A stretch of 64,000 nucleotides of DNA. Origin: CAYTGM01 sp964437365 (GTDB lineage: Bacteria; Sumerlaeota; Sumerlaeia; SLMS01). The notes beneath the pieces are model-generated. The model was not told the DNA's origin. It worked only from the letters and a program-made list of their open reading frames with translations, and did not search any database. A program made the position numbers and the translations under genes. Shown here one piece after another: positions 35,051 to 43,576 of the stretch (within the stretch, counting starts at the first letter, position 1; each line of letters begins with the position of its first letter). Location of the stretch: assembly GCA_964437365.1 (NCBI GenBank), contig CAYTGM010000019.1, forward strand, positions 38,511 to 102,510, read 5' to 3'.

Positions 35051-35086
35051 CCCCACGGTGTTTATGGCATCGTGGGGATTTTCTTT
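35051..35086 (+). terminator. Terminator after secG
   Basis: A 10-bp stem (CCCCACGGTG / CATCGTGGGG, one G-T pair) at 35051-35077 with a seven-base loop is followed by ATTTTCTTT. It lies 30 bases after the secG stop. Confidence 0.82.
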
Positions 35087-35207
35087 GTAGCCGGTGAATA
35101 TGAAGGTGAAGAACAGCGAATAGAGTTTGCTTCCCAGCGATCCAGGGACGTTCAATGTCGCTCCGTATGAGCCCAGATAGATATTGATCTAAGAAAGTAT
35201 ATTTTGC

Positions 35208-35957
35208 GTGGTGTTGGCAGTAAGTATTCCGATCGTTTTCCTGGTAACTCTTTCTCTTTGGCTTTGGACTCTGTGCGATGTTCTAAGGGAACAACGCCCC
35301 TACCCCTGGCTCATCTCATTGCTTGTAATTCCTCCGGTTACGGTCTTTTTCTACATTCTAAACTTCAAGATTCTGGATGATGAGAAGAATGGCGTTGGAT
35401 ATTATGTTAAGCGCTGGAACGCACGCGCACGCATCGCTCAGATTCGAGAGGAGCTGAAAGAGGCTGAAAGACATGGTCTCTGGGAAGAACTTGCAGGGCT
35501 CCTGTTCGAACTTGAAGAATGGGAAGAGTGTCTTCCTGCGGTTGCCCATATGCTTGAGTTTGATGCAGACAGTTTAAAGGCACAATGGTGGGCCGGATAT
35601 TGTCTGTACCAGACCGGGCATCCAGAAAGAGCAAAAGAGCATTTGGAATATGTACTTGAAGAGAGTCCTGTTTATCAGAATGCACGCCCAACGTTGCTGC
35701 TTTCTGGTATCTTGAGATCTGAAGGGAGGTGGGAGGAAGCGGCAGAGGCCTTGAATAAAGCTTACAAGCGGCAGGAACTGCCTTCTGTTGCCGTAAGTCT
35801 GGCAGAGTGCCTGATCGAGCTGAAGAGGCAGGAGGAAGCTTTGGAAATCCTGAAAAAGGCACTGGATTGGGAGACGAACACGGGAAATGTTGATGCGGGA
35901 ACAAAAAAATGGATCTCGCACGCACGAACCTTGATTCAGGAACAGAATAAGCGTTGA
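35208..35957 (+). CDS. Membrane-anchored TPR protein
   Basis: About 249 residues from GTG at 35208; GTG at 35211 is equally possible. Two membrane helices near the N-terminus surround a PLDc_N-like segment (LCDVLREQRPYPW), a short hydrophobic module found before phospholipase D and other membrane proteins. Residues about 90-240 carry TPR-like helical repeats (LAGLLFELEEWEECLPAV, AEALNKAYKR, LAECLIELKRQEEALEIL). Probably a scaffold for protein contacts at the inner membrane. It is followed by a small membrane protein gene 36 bp away. Confidence 0.7.
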   Translation: MVLAVSIPIVFLVTLSLWLWTLCDVLREQRPYPWLISLLVIPPVTVFFYILNFKILDDEKNGVGYYVKRWNARARIAQIREELKEAERHGLWEELAGLLFELEEWEECLPAVAHMLEFDADSLKAQWWAGYCLYQTGHPERAKEHLEYVLEESPVYQNARPTLLLSGILRSEGRWEEAAEALNKAYKRQELPSVAVSLAECLIELKRQEEALEILKKALDWETNTGNVDAGTKKWISHARTLIQEQNKR

Positions 35958-35993
35958 TGAAGATCAGCGGCGTATCGTCGGTTAGGAATCAAC

Positions 35994-36416
35994 TTGAAGA
36001 ACTATAGTGGGCAAATCTTTACAACCGCGTTCTTTATTTTCCTGATCATTAACACGATATTTTGTCACTCAGTTGGTACACAATTTATCGAGACGGCGCA
36101 GCAGATTAAACGGATCGAAAAGGCAGGCGGTGATCCTGAACAAGAAGTGGAGGTGAGCGAAAAGTTACTGGGAAGAGGTCAGATGGTCATTGTACTGAAT
36201 CTTCCTCTATTTGTAACGCTTCGTTTCATCAATACCTCAGAAACACCCTCCGCTGGGATTGGATACTGGATTGCCCTGATACTTGGTTCGACATATATAC
36301 CGTTGGCCTTAAGCCTTCTTGTTATATTTACCATTTATGCTCCGAAGTCATTAAATACACTTCCGGGAGTTGAAATCGAAGACCAGGATTATTCTGAAGA
36401 GGACGAACGTGACTAA
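35994..36416 (+). CDS. Hypothetical small membrane protein
   Basis: The protein has 140 residues from a TTG start. Membrane segments lie at about residues 9-27, 65-82 and 92-115, with a very acidic tail (EIEDQDYSEEDERD). Between helices 1 and 2 is a soluble helix (QFIETAQQIKRIEKAGGDP). No family is recognised. Its last eight bases overlap the YgfZ-like gene. Confidence 0.65.
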   Translation: MKNYSGQIFTTAFFIFLIINTIFCHSVGTQFIETAQQIKRIEKAGGDPEQEVEVSEKLLGRGQMVIVLNLPLFVTLRFINTSETPSAGIGYWIALILGSTYIPLALSLLVIFTIYAPKSLNTLPGVEIEDQDYSEEDERD

Positions 36417-37494
36417 CGACACAGAAATCAGACAACTTGATCTAAAGTCGATACATGAAGCAGAGGGGGCTCAGTCAGCCTCGGTTTTTGGTTGGGAAAT
36501 CCCTGTTCACTATGGTGATCCGGAGAAAGAGTACAATGCCACTGTGGAATCCTGCGCACTCATTGATCTAAGTTTCATGAGTCTTGTGGAAACTTCTGGC
36601 AGCGATGTTGAAGATTATCTGAATCGTCGCCTCAGTCAGCGCATTGTCGACTTTGATAAGGGGCAAAAAGCAAGGGCCACTCAACTTTCCGGTGAAGGAA
36701 GAATGGAAGCTGATCTGGAGCTTCTATCCATCGGCTCGCAGAAAATGCTGCTGCTGTCGCCTCCATCGATCAGCGCTCTTGATCTCGCTACCCTCTGTGA
36801 CAAATATGTCTTTACAGAGGACGCTACCTTTCAGCCCGCAACAGAGCATTATTGCATATTCGGACTCGTTGGACCTGAATCGAAGAATCTTGCGGAGGCT
36901 GCCGGCATTCAAGTGCCTTCTAAGGCCAATGAAGTTGTTTTTTCAGGTAGTGATGACTCTCCCATCTTTGTGTTTAAAAGTGAGTTTCTGGGTGGAGCTT
37001 TGGCCATTATTGCCGACAGGAAGCAGGGAGAAAAGCTCTTCCAAACACTTATCAGGTCCTGCAAAGAACTTAACGGAGCCCTTCTTGGATACCTGGCCTT
37101 TGATACCTATCGTGTGGAGAATGGGATCGCCTGGTGGGGTGTCGACTTATCGGAGAAGTCTATACCGCTTGAAGCAGATTTAATGAGCGCTATACATACA
37201 AACAAGGGCTGCTACCCCGGGCAGGAAGTCATTGCAAAGATTATGAACCTTGGACACCCGGCTCGGAAACTGGCAGGAGTCATCTGGAGCAGTGACGATC
37301 CTCCCGTCGCAGGCAAGAAGGTTTTCTCTGAAGATAAAGAAGCTGGTGTATTGACCAGCTCTACATATTCGCCTCGCTATGGGAAAGCGATCGGCCTTGT
37401 GATGATGAAATGGAATTATCGTGGAGAAGGGACCAAAGTGGTGTTGGAAGATGGACCCGCAGGTGAGATCGTTGCTCTTCCTTTTCGCTCTTGA
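36409..37494 (+). CDS. ygfZ: YgfZ/GcvT-like folate-binding protein
   Basis: The protein has 361 residues. The start is GTG at 36409, overlapping the preceding stop by eight bases and preceded by GAGGA at five bases; the longer ATG form from 36370 lacks a ribosome site. The family signature KGCYPGQEVIAKIMNLGHPARKLAGV region (K-G-C-Y-x-G-Q-E) is intact and specific to the YgfZ branch rather than aminomethyltransferase GcvT. YgfZ binds folate and helps repair or maintain some iron-sulfur enzymes, such as the tRNA-thiomethylase MiaB. Its presence fits with the fdx/iscX operon elsewhere in the window. Confidence 0.88.
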   Translation: MTNDTEIRQLDLKSIHEAEGAQSASVFGWEIPVHYGDPEKEYNATVESCALIDLSFMSLVETSGSDVEDYLNRRLSQRIVDFDKGQKARATQLSGEGRMEADLELLSIGSQKMLLLSPPSISALDLATLCDKYVFTEDATFQPATEHYCIFGLVGPESKNLAEAAGIQVPSKANEVVFSGSDDSPIFVFKSEFLGGALAIIADRKQGEKLFQTLIRSCKELNGALLGYLAFDTYRVENGIAWWGVDLSEKSIPLEADLMSAIHTNKGCYPGQEVIAKIMNLGHPARKLAGVIWSSDDPPVAGKKVFSEDKEAGVLTSSTYSPRYGKAIGLVMMKWNYRGEGTKVVLEDGPAGEIVALPFRS

Positions 37495-37653
37495 GTCATT
37501 TTACTTATTTTCAACTTGAAACTCCACTAAATTGTTCGTGACACGGTAGTTATCTTCTACCATACTATTACAGGAGGCGTGAAGTTTGCGCTTTCCCCTT
37601 AATGAGGATCGTTGGCAGTATTTACGATACGAACTACAGGAGTAGAACGAGAA

Positions 37654-37845
37654 ATGGAAACGGAAAGCATTCAGGATATCGTCGAGAAAGCCTTGGAACA
37701 GGCCATTGAGTCTCTTGATATCGTTGCAACCGATGAGACCCTTGATCGTCATCTGAAGGAAACTCAGGACATGTGTAATCGCGCGTTGATTGAATTGCGC
37801 GGCTATGGGCATGAGCTCCCAACGGAAGACTGGAACAACAATTAA
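37654..37845 (+). CDS. Hypothetical small protein
   Basis: This 63-residue protein starts with METESIQDIVEKALEQAIES and is acidic and mostly helical, ending GYGHELPTEDWNNN. GGAG lies 11 bases before the ATG at 37654. A TTG start at 37612 would add 14 residues that look like untranslated leader. No family is recognised. It stands alone between the ygfZ-like gene and the Deg-type protease. Confidence 0.5.
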   Translation: METESIQDIVEKALEQAIESLDIVATDETLDRHLKETQDMCNRALIELRGYGHELPTEDWNNN

Positions 37846-38107
37846 GTCTGTCTCTTAACTTTACATCATATCGAGCTGATATTCACGGGGCTCGATGAGG
37901 AGATCCACCACCCGTTCTCAGAATAAAAATTCTGATAGGTAAAGATCTCGCTCCGCATATCTTCAATATTCAAAAATAATCATTTTCATTCAATAGACAA
38001 GAGTCCAGCTTTTCATTCTCCCACTTCGGGAAAATGCATTGCCCCTCAGCGTGTATTCTCATGCTGTAACCCCTGCGTGTTGACCATTTTTTTGGGGTAA
38101 GGAATAT

Positions 38108-40135
38108 ATGTCAAAATACCTGATCGCTCTTGCGTGTAGTCTTTCTATGGTTTTGCTGACAGGCTGTCAGCTCGGCCGTGGCTCAAAGAATCTTGATGTT
38201 GCTCAATCAAGGCTTGATGAGCTGTCTGCTAAAGTCAAACCGTCCATTGTCCGAATTAAAGTTGTTGAACCCAGCTACTTTGGTGGTCGTGAGGAGAAAT
38301 TTGTCAGCTCTGGCAGTGGTACGATCATCACGCCGGATGGATATGTTGTTACGAACCACCATGTTGCAGGAAAAGCCGTGCAGCTTGAGGTAACTCTCTC
38401 GAACCGGGAAGAAATGCGTGCTGAATTAATCGGTACAGATCCTGGCACTGATATAGCCATCATCAAACTACTTCCAGAAACTCCGACAACGTTTCCTCAT
38501 ACGGGCTTTGGCGACTCTGATCAAATCAAGGTGGGTGACCCTGTCATCGCAGTTGGAAGCCCTGCTGCCCTCTCTCAATCTGTCACCCTTGGGGTTGTCA
38601 GTAATACAGAGATGATTATTCCCGAGTTTTATGGTGACAGCGCCTTTGAGCTGGATGGCGAAAATGTTGGAAAACTGGTTCGTTGGATCGGGCATGATGC
38701 AGCGATCTATCCTGGCAACTCGGGCGGTCCACTCATGAACCTGAAGGGGGAAATTATCGGTGTAAATGAAATCGGATTTGCTCTGGGAGGAGCAATACCA
38801 GGTAACCTAGCAAAGAAAGTAGCCTGGCAGATTATTAAAGAGGGCACAGTCGATAGAGCCTATACAGGATTATATCTTCAACCGAGAATGAAGAGTTCGA
38901 ACCTCGATCGAGGAGTGCTTGTAGGGTCTATATCGAAAGAGTCTCCTGCTGAAGAAGCAGAGTTGAAAGCGGGAGACATTATTCTCTCGGTCAATGGCAA
39001 AGATCTCGAAGGAAATTTCGCTGAAGATCTCCCGGTGATTAACAATATCTTCGCAGACCTTGCAATCGAGCAACCCGCTACTATCCAGGTCTTTCGCAGT
39101 GGAGAAATACTGACGAAAACGATCACACCAACGCGCCGCGTCCCGGTTATTGGTGATACGAAAGTTCTAAAGAACTGGGGAATTACAGCGCGCGACATGA
39201 ACATCTGGAATAAACTGAGAATGGCCAGAGAATCAATCGATGGCGTTCTTGTAACGTCGATTCGATCCGGGGGTCCAGCAGCCCAGGCAAAACCGGATAT
39301 ACAGTATGGAGATATAATTACGTCCGTTCAAAACGAAGAGATAAAGAATGTTGAACAGTTAATCGAAATCACAAAGAAGCTTATGGGTTCGAACAAAAGG
39401 GGCGTCGAAACTCTTGTTGGTTATGAGCGGGATGGAGAAAAGCTGCTCACGGTGCTTGAGCTGGGTATAGATCCTCTCCCCCGGCCAGCTCGTGAAGTCC
39501 GTAAAGGCTGGTTGCCCGTGGAAACTCAACCCCTCACTCGTGAGTTAGTCGAACAACTTGACTTGAGTGAAAGAACGTCAGGGGTTAGAATCACACGTGT
39601 CTATAAGCAAAAAACGGAAGGTTACCCCCTTCAGGTTGGAGATATCATCACGCGTGTTGATGGTGAACGGCTTGATGTCACTCGTCCCGAAGACAGCGAA
39701 ATTTTTTCCTCCTTAATTCGGCAGTACCGAATCGGGATGGAGATTGAATTTGAGATTCTCAGAGATGGCGAAGAAGAAACGGTGATGGTGGAGACCCAGG
39801 GATCTCCAGAGAAGATTCGTGAGATGGATCGTTACCGAAACCTTGAGTTCGAATTCGTCGCGAGACAGGCTGCATTCAATGACCGAGAAAAACCTACCCT
39901 GCAGGAAGTAGAGTTCAGTGTTGTCATTGATTCAGTCACAAGCGGTGGCTGGGCGAGTCTTGCAGGACTTAATTCTGGAGATGTCCTCCTTGAGGTTAAT
40001 GGGAATGAGATTGACGATCTTGAAAAGCTTGAGGAACTCATGGAATCTATACAGAAGCAAAGAGCTAAAAGTGTCATCATGTTTGTCCGACGCGGAAGTC
40101 AGACAAAGTTTCTTGAAATTAAACCAAGCTGGTAA
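38108..40135 (+). CDS. Deg/HtrA-type serine protease lipoprotein with four PDZ domains
   Basis: The protein has 675 residues. The N-terminus is a lipoprotein signal with lipobox LLTGC (C20). The trypsin-like domain has the full catalytic triad: H85 (VTNHHV), D115 (GTDPGTDIAIIKL) and S205 (YPGNSGGPLM). Four PDZ-like domains follow (about 250-340, 350-455, 465-565, 575-675), each with a recognisable carboxylate loop or GD-x-I strand. Bacterial DegP normally has two PDZ domains. It would act in the periplasm on misfolded envelope proteins while tethered to a membrane. The degenerate protease gene follows after 21 bp. Confidence 0.9.
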   Translation: MSKYLIALACSLSMVLLTGCQLGRGSKNLDVAQSRLDELSAKVKPSIVRIKVVEPSYFGGREEKFVSSGSGTIITPDGYVVTNHHVAGKAVQLEVTLSNREEMRAELIGTDPGTDIAIIKLLPETPTTFPHTGFGDSDQIKVGDPVIAVGSPAALSQSVTLGVVSNTEMIIPEFYGDSAFELDGENVGKLVRWIGHDAAIYPGNSGGPLMNLKGEIIGVNEIGFALGGAIPGNLAKKVAWQIIKEGTVDRAYTGLYLQPRMKSSNLDRGVLVGSISKESPAEEAELKAGDIILSVNGKDLEGNFAEDLPVINNIFADLAIEQPATIQVFRSGEILTKTITPTRRVPVIGDTKVLKNWGITARDMNIWNKLRMARESIDGVLVTSIRSGGPAAQAKPDIQYGDIITSVQNEEIKNVEQLIEITKKLMGSNKRGVETLVGYERDGEKLLTVLELGIDPLPRPAREVRKGWLPVETQPLTRELVEQLDLSERTSGVRITRVYKQKTEGYPLQVGDIITRVDGERLDVTRPEDSEIFSSLIRQYRIGMEIEFEILRDGEEETVMVETQGSPEKIREMDRYRNLEFEFVARQAAFNDREKPTLQEVEFSVVIDSVTSGGWASLAGLNSGDVLLEVNGNEIDDLEKLEELMESIQKQRAKSVIMFVRRGSQTKFLEIKPSW

Positions 40136-40156
40136 ATCAAACTGAAAGGGTTATAT

Positions 40157-41005
40157 ATGAGTATCAGAAAACTAGTTAGTGGAATTGTTCTGGCAACAAG
40201 TCTGTGTTCCACATCGTTTGCGGGCAGGGAAGATGTCAAAGCAACTGTCTCGGAACGTGGGGATTCAGTGATTCAGATCGAGGTTGTCATGAATGTTAAG
40301 TATGGTGGCAATGACTCTGAAAGGAGAACACAAGGAATTGGATTCTTTGTTGATGAGGAAGGAATGCTCCTGACAACCCTTTCCAATATCGATCCGGGTT
40401 CTTTCTATTCGCGTCATTCAGGACAAGAAGAACAGCTCTCAACAAGAATCAAGTCAATCACGTATATCCTGCCAAACGGAGATGAATATTCAGCGGGCGT
40501 TGTTCTTCGCGACCCCGATCTTGATCTGGCAATCCTGAAGCCTACAGAAGAGATAGAGGAGGAAATCACGCCGTTCACAATGTCAGAAGGCGTGGAAGCT
40601 GAACTTCTGGACAGTATCTATTCTGTCTCAAGGTTGGGAAGACTGGGACGCAGAACAGTAGGCATTATGAGTGGAGAAGTCCAGGCGATTATCGATCGAC
40701 CGAGAAAAATGTATATCCCTCACTCGGAAATCGTTACGGCACGCCCCGGAGCTCCTGTGCTGACCGATGATGGTGACTTTCTTGGAATTATTTCAATGTA
40801 TGCGATTGAAGGTGGCGCTAAGTCACTCCGCGAGGGTGAGGAGCCTTACCTGGTTGTTATCGTTCCAACCGCTGATATTCAGCCGGTGATTGACCAGGCC
40901 GCCGACCTTGAGCCAGAAATTCTTGATGAGGAAGACGAAGCTGAGGAAGACGAAGCTGAGGGGGAAGGTGAAGTCAGCGAAGAAGAGCAAAGCCCAGAAA
41001 ATTAA
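40157..41005 (+). CDS. Secreted degenerate trypsin-like (Deg-related) protein lacking catalytic residues
   Basis: The protein has 282 residues with a signal peptide ending SFAG. The strand order matches a chymotrypsin fold: GIGFFVDEEGMLLTTLSNI, then DPDLDLAILKP, then TARPGAPVLTDDGDFLGII. Compared with the upstream protease the histidine motif VTNHHV is replaced by LTTLSN, and the serine motif GNSGGP by RPGAPV, so the triad is broken except for an aspartate. The C-terminal 50 residues are a low-complexity run of Asp and Glu. It probably binds or regulates instead of cleaving. A perfect terminator follows. Confidence 0.8.
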   Translation: MSIRKLVSGIVLATSLCSTSFAGREDVKATVSERGDSVIQIEVVMNVKYGGNDSERRTQGIGFFVDEEGMLLTTLSNIDPGSFYSRHSGQEEQLSTRIKSITYILPNGDEYSAGVVLRDPDLDLAILKPTEEIEEEITPFTMSEGVEAELLDSIYSVSRLGRLGRRTVGIMSGEVQAIIDRPRKMYIPHSEIVTARPGAPVLTDDGDFLGIISMYAIEGGAKSLREGEEPYLVVIVPTADIQPVIDQAADLEPEILDEEDEAEEDEAEGEGEVSEEEQSPEN

Positions 41006-41013
41006 CCATAAAG

Positions 41014-41047
41014 GTGGGGTTCACTTTCAGTGAACCCCACAATTTTC
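41014..41047 (+). terminator. Terminator after the protease pair
   Basis: A perfect 11-bp stem (GTGGGGTTCAC / GTGAACCCCAC) spans 41014-41040 with a five-base loop and is followed by AATTTTC. It lies eight bases after the stop of the degenerate protease gene and just before the convergent pseudopilin gene. Confidence 0.85.
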
Positions 41048-41063
41048 ATGTTCCCAAAAGTAA

Positions 41064-41684
41064 TCAATTAACACTATTGACGTCTGAATTCATCACTCGG
41101 CGTGCCCCTTCTGCTCCGGGACCTGAAATCAACCCACCTGATCTGTATATATTGCCTGAGCTTGCTGTTCCATTCGTGGGATCATAGATCGTGTCTATGA
41201 AACCGTCATAGCTGTCAGTTTCAATCGCGTTATAGTAATTATCAAAGAAAATGTCGGGACCGTTGCTGGAAAGTATCCACCATCGAGGCTGCGATTGGTT
41301 ATTGGTGAAGTCTGCGAGCCCTTCATGATCACGAGCCATATATCCAAACTGGTTCCTGATGCCACCAAGGGCATCTCGTCCTGAGTAAATATCAATCACG
41401 GCCTCGCGATTCACATAGGCAATGGGTGTTGTAATCTGGAAAAGGGACAGGTCGCCATTAAGATCTGGAGAACAACGGGGATACTTGTTATTATCCACGT
41501 GAAAGGTTTCAAGGGCAACGGCCACAGCCCGCATATCAGATTTTGAACGAGTCATCTTAGCCCTGTTCTGTGACTCTGCAAAGTTGGGAACCGCGATAGC
41601 GGCGAGAATGGCAATGATCGCAACAACTATCAAAAGTTCAATCAGGGTGAAGCCGCTTTTCATCTTTTTTTGTCTATTTTTCAT
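41064..41684 (-). CDS. Type II secretion / type IV-like pseudopilin
   Basis: The protein has 206 residues. It has a prepilin leader (MKNRQKKMKSG) followed by FTLIELLIVVAIIAILAAIA, the prepilin peptidase and N-methylation site, and NFAESQNRAKMTRSKSDM. The C-terminal globular part is GspG/PulG-like, with KYPRCSPDLNGDL and a long loop rich in Tyr, Asp and Asn (SSNGPDIFFDNYYNAIETD). It would be processed at G/F and assemble into a pseudopilus. No secretion-system genes are adjacent, so it is an orphan copy; such orphans are common in several planctomycete-related phyla. Confidence 0.88.
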   Translation of the reverse strand: MKNRQKKMKSGFTLIELLIVVAIIAILAAIAVPNFAESQNRAKMTRSKSDMRAVAVALETFHVDNNKYPRCSPDLNGDLSLFQITTPIAYVNREAVIDIYSGRDALGGIRNQFGYMARDHEGLADFTNNQSQPRWWILSSNGPDIFFDNYYNAIETDSYDGFIDTIYDPTNGTASSGNIYRSGGLISGPGAEGARRVMNSDVNSVN

Positions 41685-42057
41685 CGATCACTCATCCTTG
41701 AAATATTGAGGTAAATTTTGGTTCTGCAGACCATTCCTTCCCTTCACTGGGTGTTATCGAGGTTTGCAAGACCAGTTCCATACTCTTACCAGCCGTATCC
41801 AAGTGTTTTTACCGAGTTGGCTAATAACAGGTCAAGTTAAATGGCTGATACTGGGGCACGTTTTCCAAAATTGCACTATTTTGATCACCTGCGGTCCACT
41901 CTACAAAAATCAGGGCATTCCTTATTTTCTACTCAATATTTGAGAGTGAGAATTTGGTAAAAAATTCTGGTGGGTCGTCACACGATGATACAATGAACTC
42001 TTCTTGCGCGCATGAAGCACCCCCCATTCAATTTCTAGAGAAAGTGAGAGTAAAGTC
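41685..42057. other. Divergent intergenic region, pseudopilin / dacB
   Basis: No gene is seen in these 373 bases. The region has several T- and A-rich tracts, for example around 41810 and 41955, and must hold the promoters of both flanking genes. No clear sigma-70 or sigma-54 promoter could be picked. Confidence 0.5.
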
Positions 42058-43476
42058 ATGAAGACTGCCCTTCTAAGTTCCATCTGCCTCAGCGTTTCCC
42101 TCCTGTTTCCCCTTCATCTTGAAGCTGACGATTCACTTGCTAAAGATCTTGAGCTGATATTTCAGAAACACCATTCCATGGAAACTGCGAACATAACTTT
42201 TGCCTTGTACGACCTGAAGTCGCAAACGCCTGTCTTTACTCTTGATGATAAAAAACTACTCACTCCGGCGTCTGTCCTGAAAACTTATACCTCCTCATGT
42301 GCATTTGATGTGCTTGGAGCGGATCACACCTTTACAACAACGTTAGGGATACAGGGATCGGTCAAAGACGGTGTCTTAAAAGGCGATCTTGTTCTGCAGG
42401 GAACGGGCGATCCAATGTTCAGCTATGAAAACCTGAAAGAGCTGACAAGTCAGTGGATCAAGAATAGCAGTATATCGTCTATCGAAGGCGATATAGTGAT
42501 CGATGATTCTCTCATAGCGCGCAGCCTGAAAGGTCCGGGTTGGATGTGGGATGATGATCCTGATGATTACAATATGAGCATAAGCTCAATCATGATGGAT
42601 TTTAACGTACTTGAAGTAAAGGCAGAGATAACAGGGGCTTCTCAACCGATGATCAATGTGACAATGATGCCCCCTTCGGATTATCCTCATATAGACACCG
42701 AAATTGTTGATGGCGAGACCGCTTTGTCTATTGATCGAAAACCTTTCGAACATGACATACATGTGAAAGGCTCGGCGAACGAGGAGCTGAAGAATACAAG
42801 TCGACGTATGACAATGCACGATCCATCCTTGTGGATTGGCCATTGCCTGAAGAAGCTTATCGAGGAAAATAATATCAGTATTAGCGGAGAAGTTGTGATC
42901 AGCGAAGCTCCTGTAGAGATAGACAAGATGTCAAAAGTTGAGTTTGAGTCTGGTCCTCTCTCGGAAGCAATTCGGCACTTCAACAAGACAAGCGAGAATG
43001 CGGTCGGGGAAATGCTCATCCACGTCTTGGATCTACAGGATTCATCTCCTCCTGCAACCTGGCGAGGCGGAGCGCGTTTTGTCTCTGAATGGCTGACCCA
43101 GGAAGCAGGGCTTGAAGAGGGCACGTTTCGATATGTTGATGGCTCAGGCCTGACTCGCTATAACCTGATCAGTGCACACTCAACTGCCAATCTAATGAAT
43201 TACATGTCGAAGCACGAAGCAAAGAAACCCTTCTTCGACAGTTTACCGGTTTACAGCGTTGAGATTAATGGAGAACCAAACAGGTCTGAAGATCGCAACT
43301 TTGCCAAACCTGGAGGAATGACAGGTGTGACAACACTGGGTGGTTATCTCCATGCTCTTGATGGAACATGGTACTCGTATGCCTTTCTTGCAAATGGTTA
43401 TATCGGTGATTCAAATCATATCAGGGACCTTCGAAATAAAGTTTTCTCACGTATTGTCTCGGGCCCTGAGAATTAA
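42058..43476 (+). CDS. dacB: D-alanyl-D-alanine carboxypeptidase/endopeptidase, PBP4 type (S13)
   Basis: The protein has 472 residues with a signal peptide (about 1-23). The S13 catalytic motifs are SxxK (S72-V-L-K75 in TPASVLKTY) and SxN (S312-E-N314 in KTSENAVGE). The third motif, normally KTG, reads KPG (K417-P418-G419 in FAKPGGMTG). Long insertions between motif 1 and motif 2 match the extra domains of PBP4. The enzyme cleaves D-Ala cross-links of peptidoglycan in the periplasm. The Thr-to-Pro change in the third motif is unusual and may lower or alter activity. Confidence 0.88.
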   Translation: MKTALLSSICLSVSLLFPLHLEADDSLAKDLELIFQKHHSMETANITFALYDLKSQTPVFTLDDKKLLTPASVLKTYTSSCAFDVLGADHTFTTTLGIQGSVKDGVLKGDLVLQGTGDPMFSYENLKELTSQWIKNSSISSIEGDIVIDDSLIARSLKGPGWMWDDDPDDYNMSISSIMMDFNVLEVKAEITGASQPMINVTMMPPSDYPHIDTEIVDGETALSIDRKPFEHDIHVKGSANEELKNTSRRMTMHDPSLWIGHCLKKLIEENNISISGEVVISEAPVEIDKMSKVEFESGPLSEAIRHFNKTSENAVGEMLIHVLDLQDSSPPATWRGGARFVSEWLTQEAGLEEGTFRYVDGSGLTRYNLISAHSTANLMNYMSKHEAKKPFFDSLPVYSVEINGEPNRSEDRNFAKPGGMTGVTTLGGYLHALDGTWYSYAFLANGYIGDSNHIRDLRNKVFSRIVSGPEN

Positions 43477-43576
43477 CCGACTTCTGGTTGCATCGTTCCA
43501 GCCATCAACAGTATCCAAACGAGCCTTTGTGAGCAGAGAGACTCCGCTTACTTGATTCGATTGGAAGGTTTTTTTC

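Noticed and set aside
37960..38000. Fur-box-like sequence (AATAATCATTTTCATTC) upstream of the Deg-type protease
   Set aside because: Only a partial match in an A/T-rich tract, and no iron-related gene follows.
41860..41885. Sigma-54-like GGCACG...TTGCA upstream of dacB
   Set aside because: The spacing between the GG and GC dinucleotides is 16 bases instead of 10.
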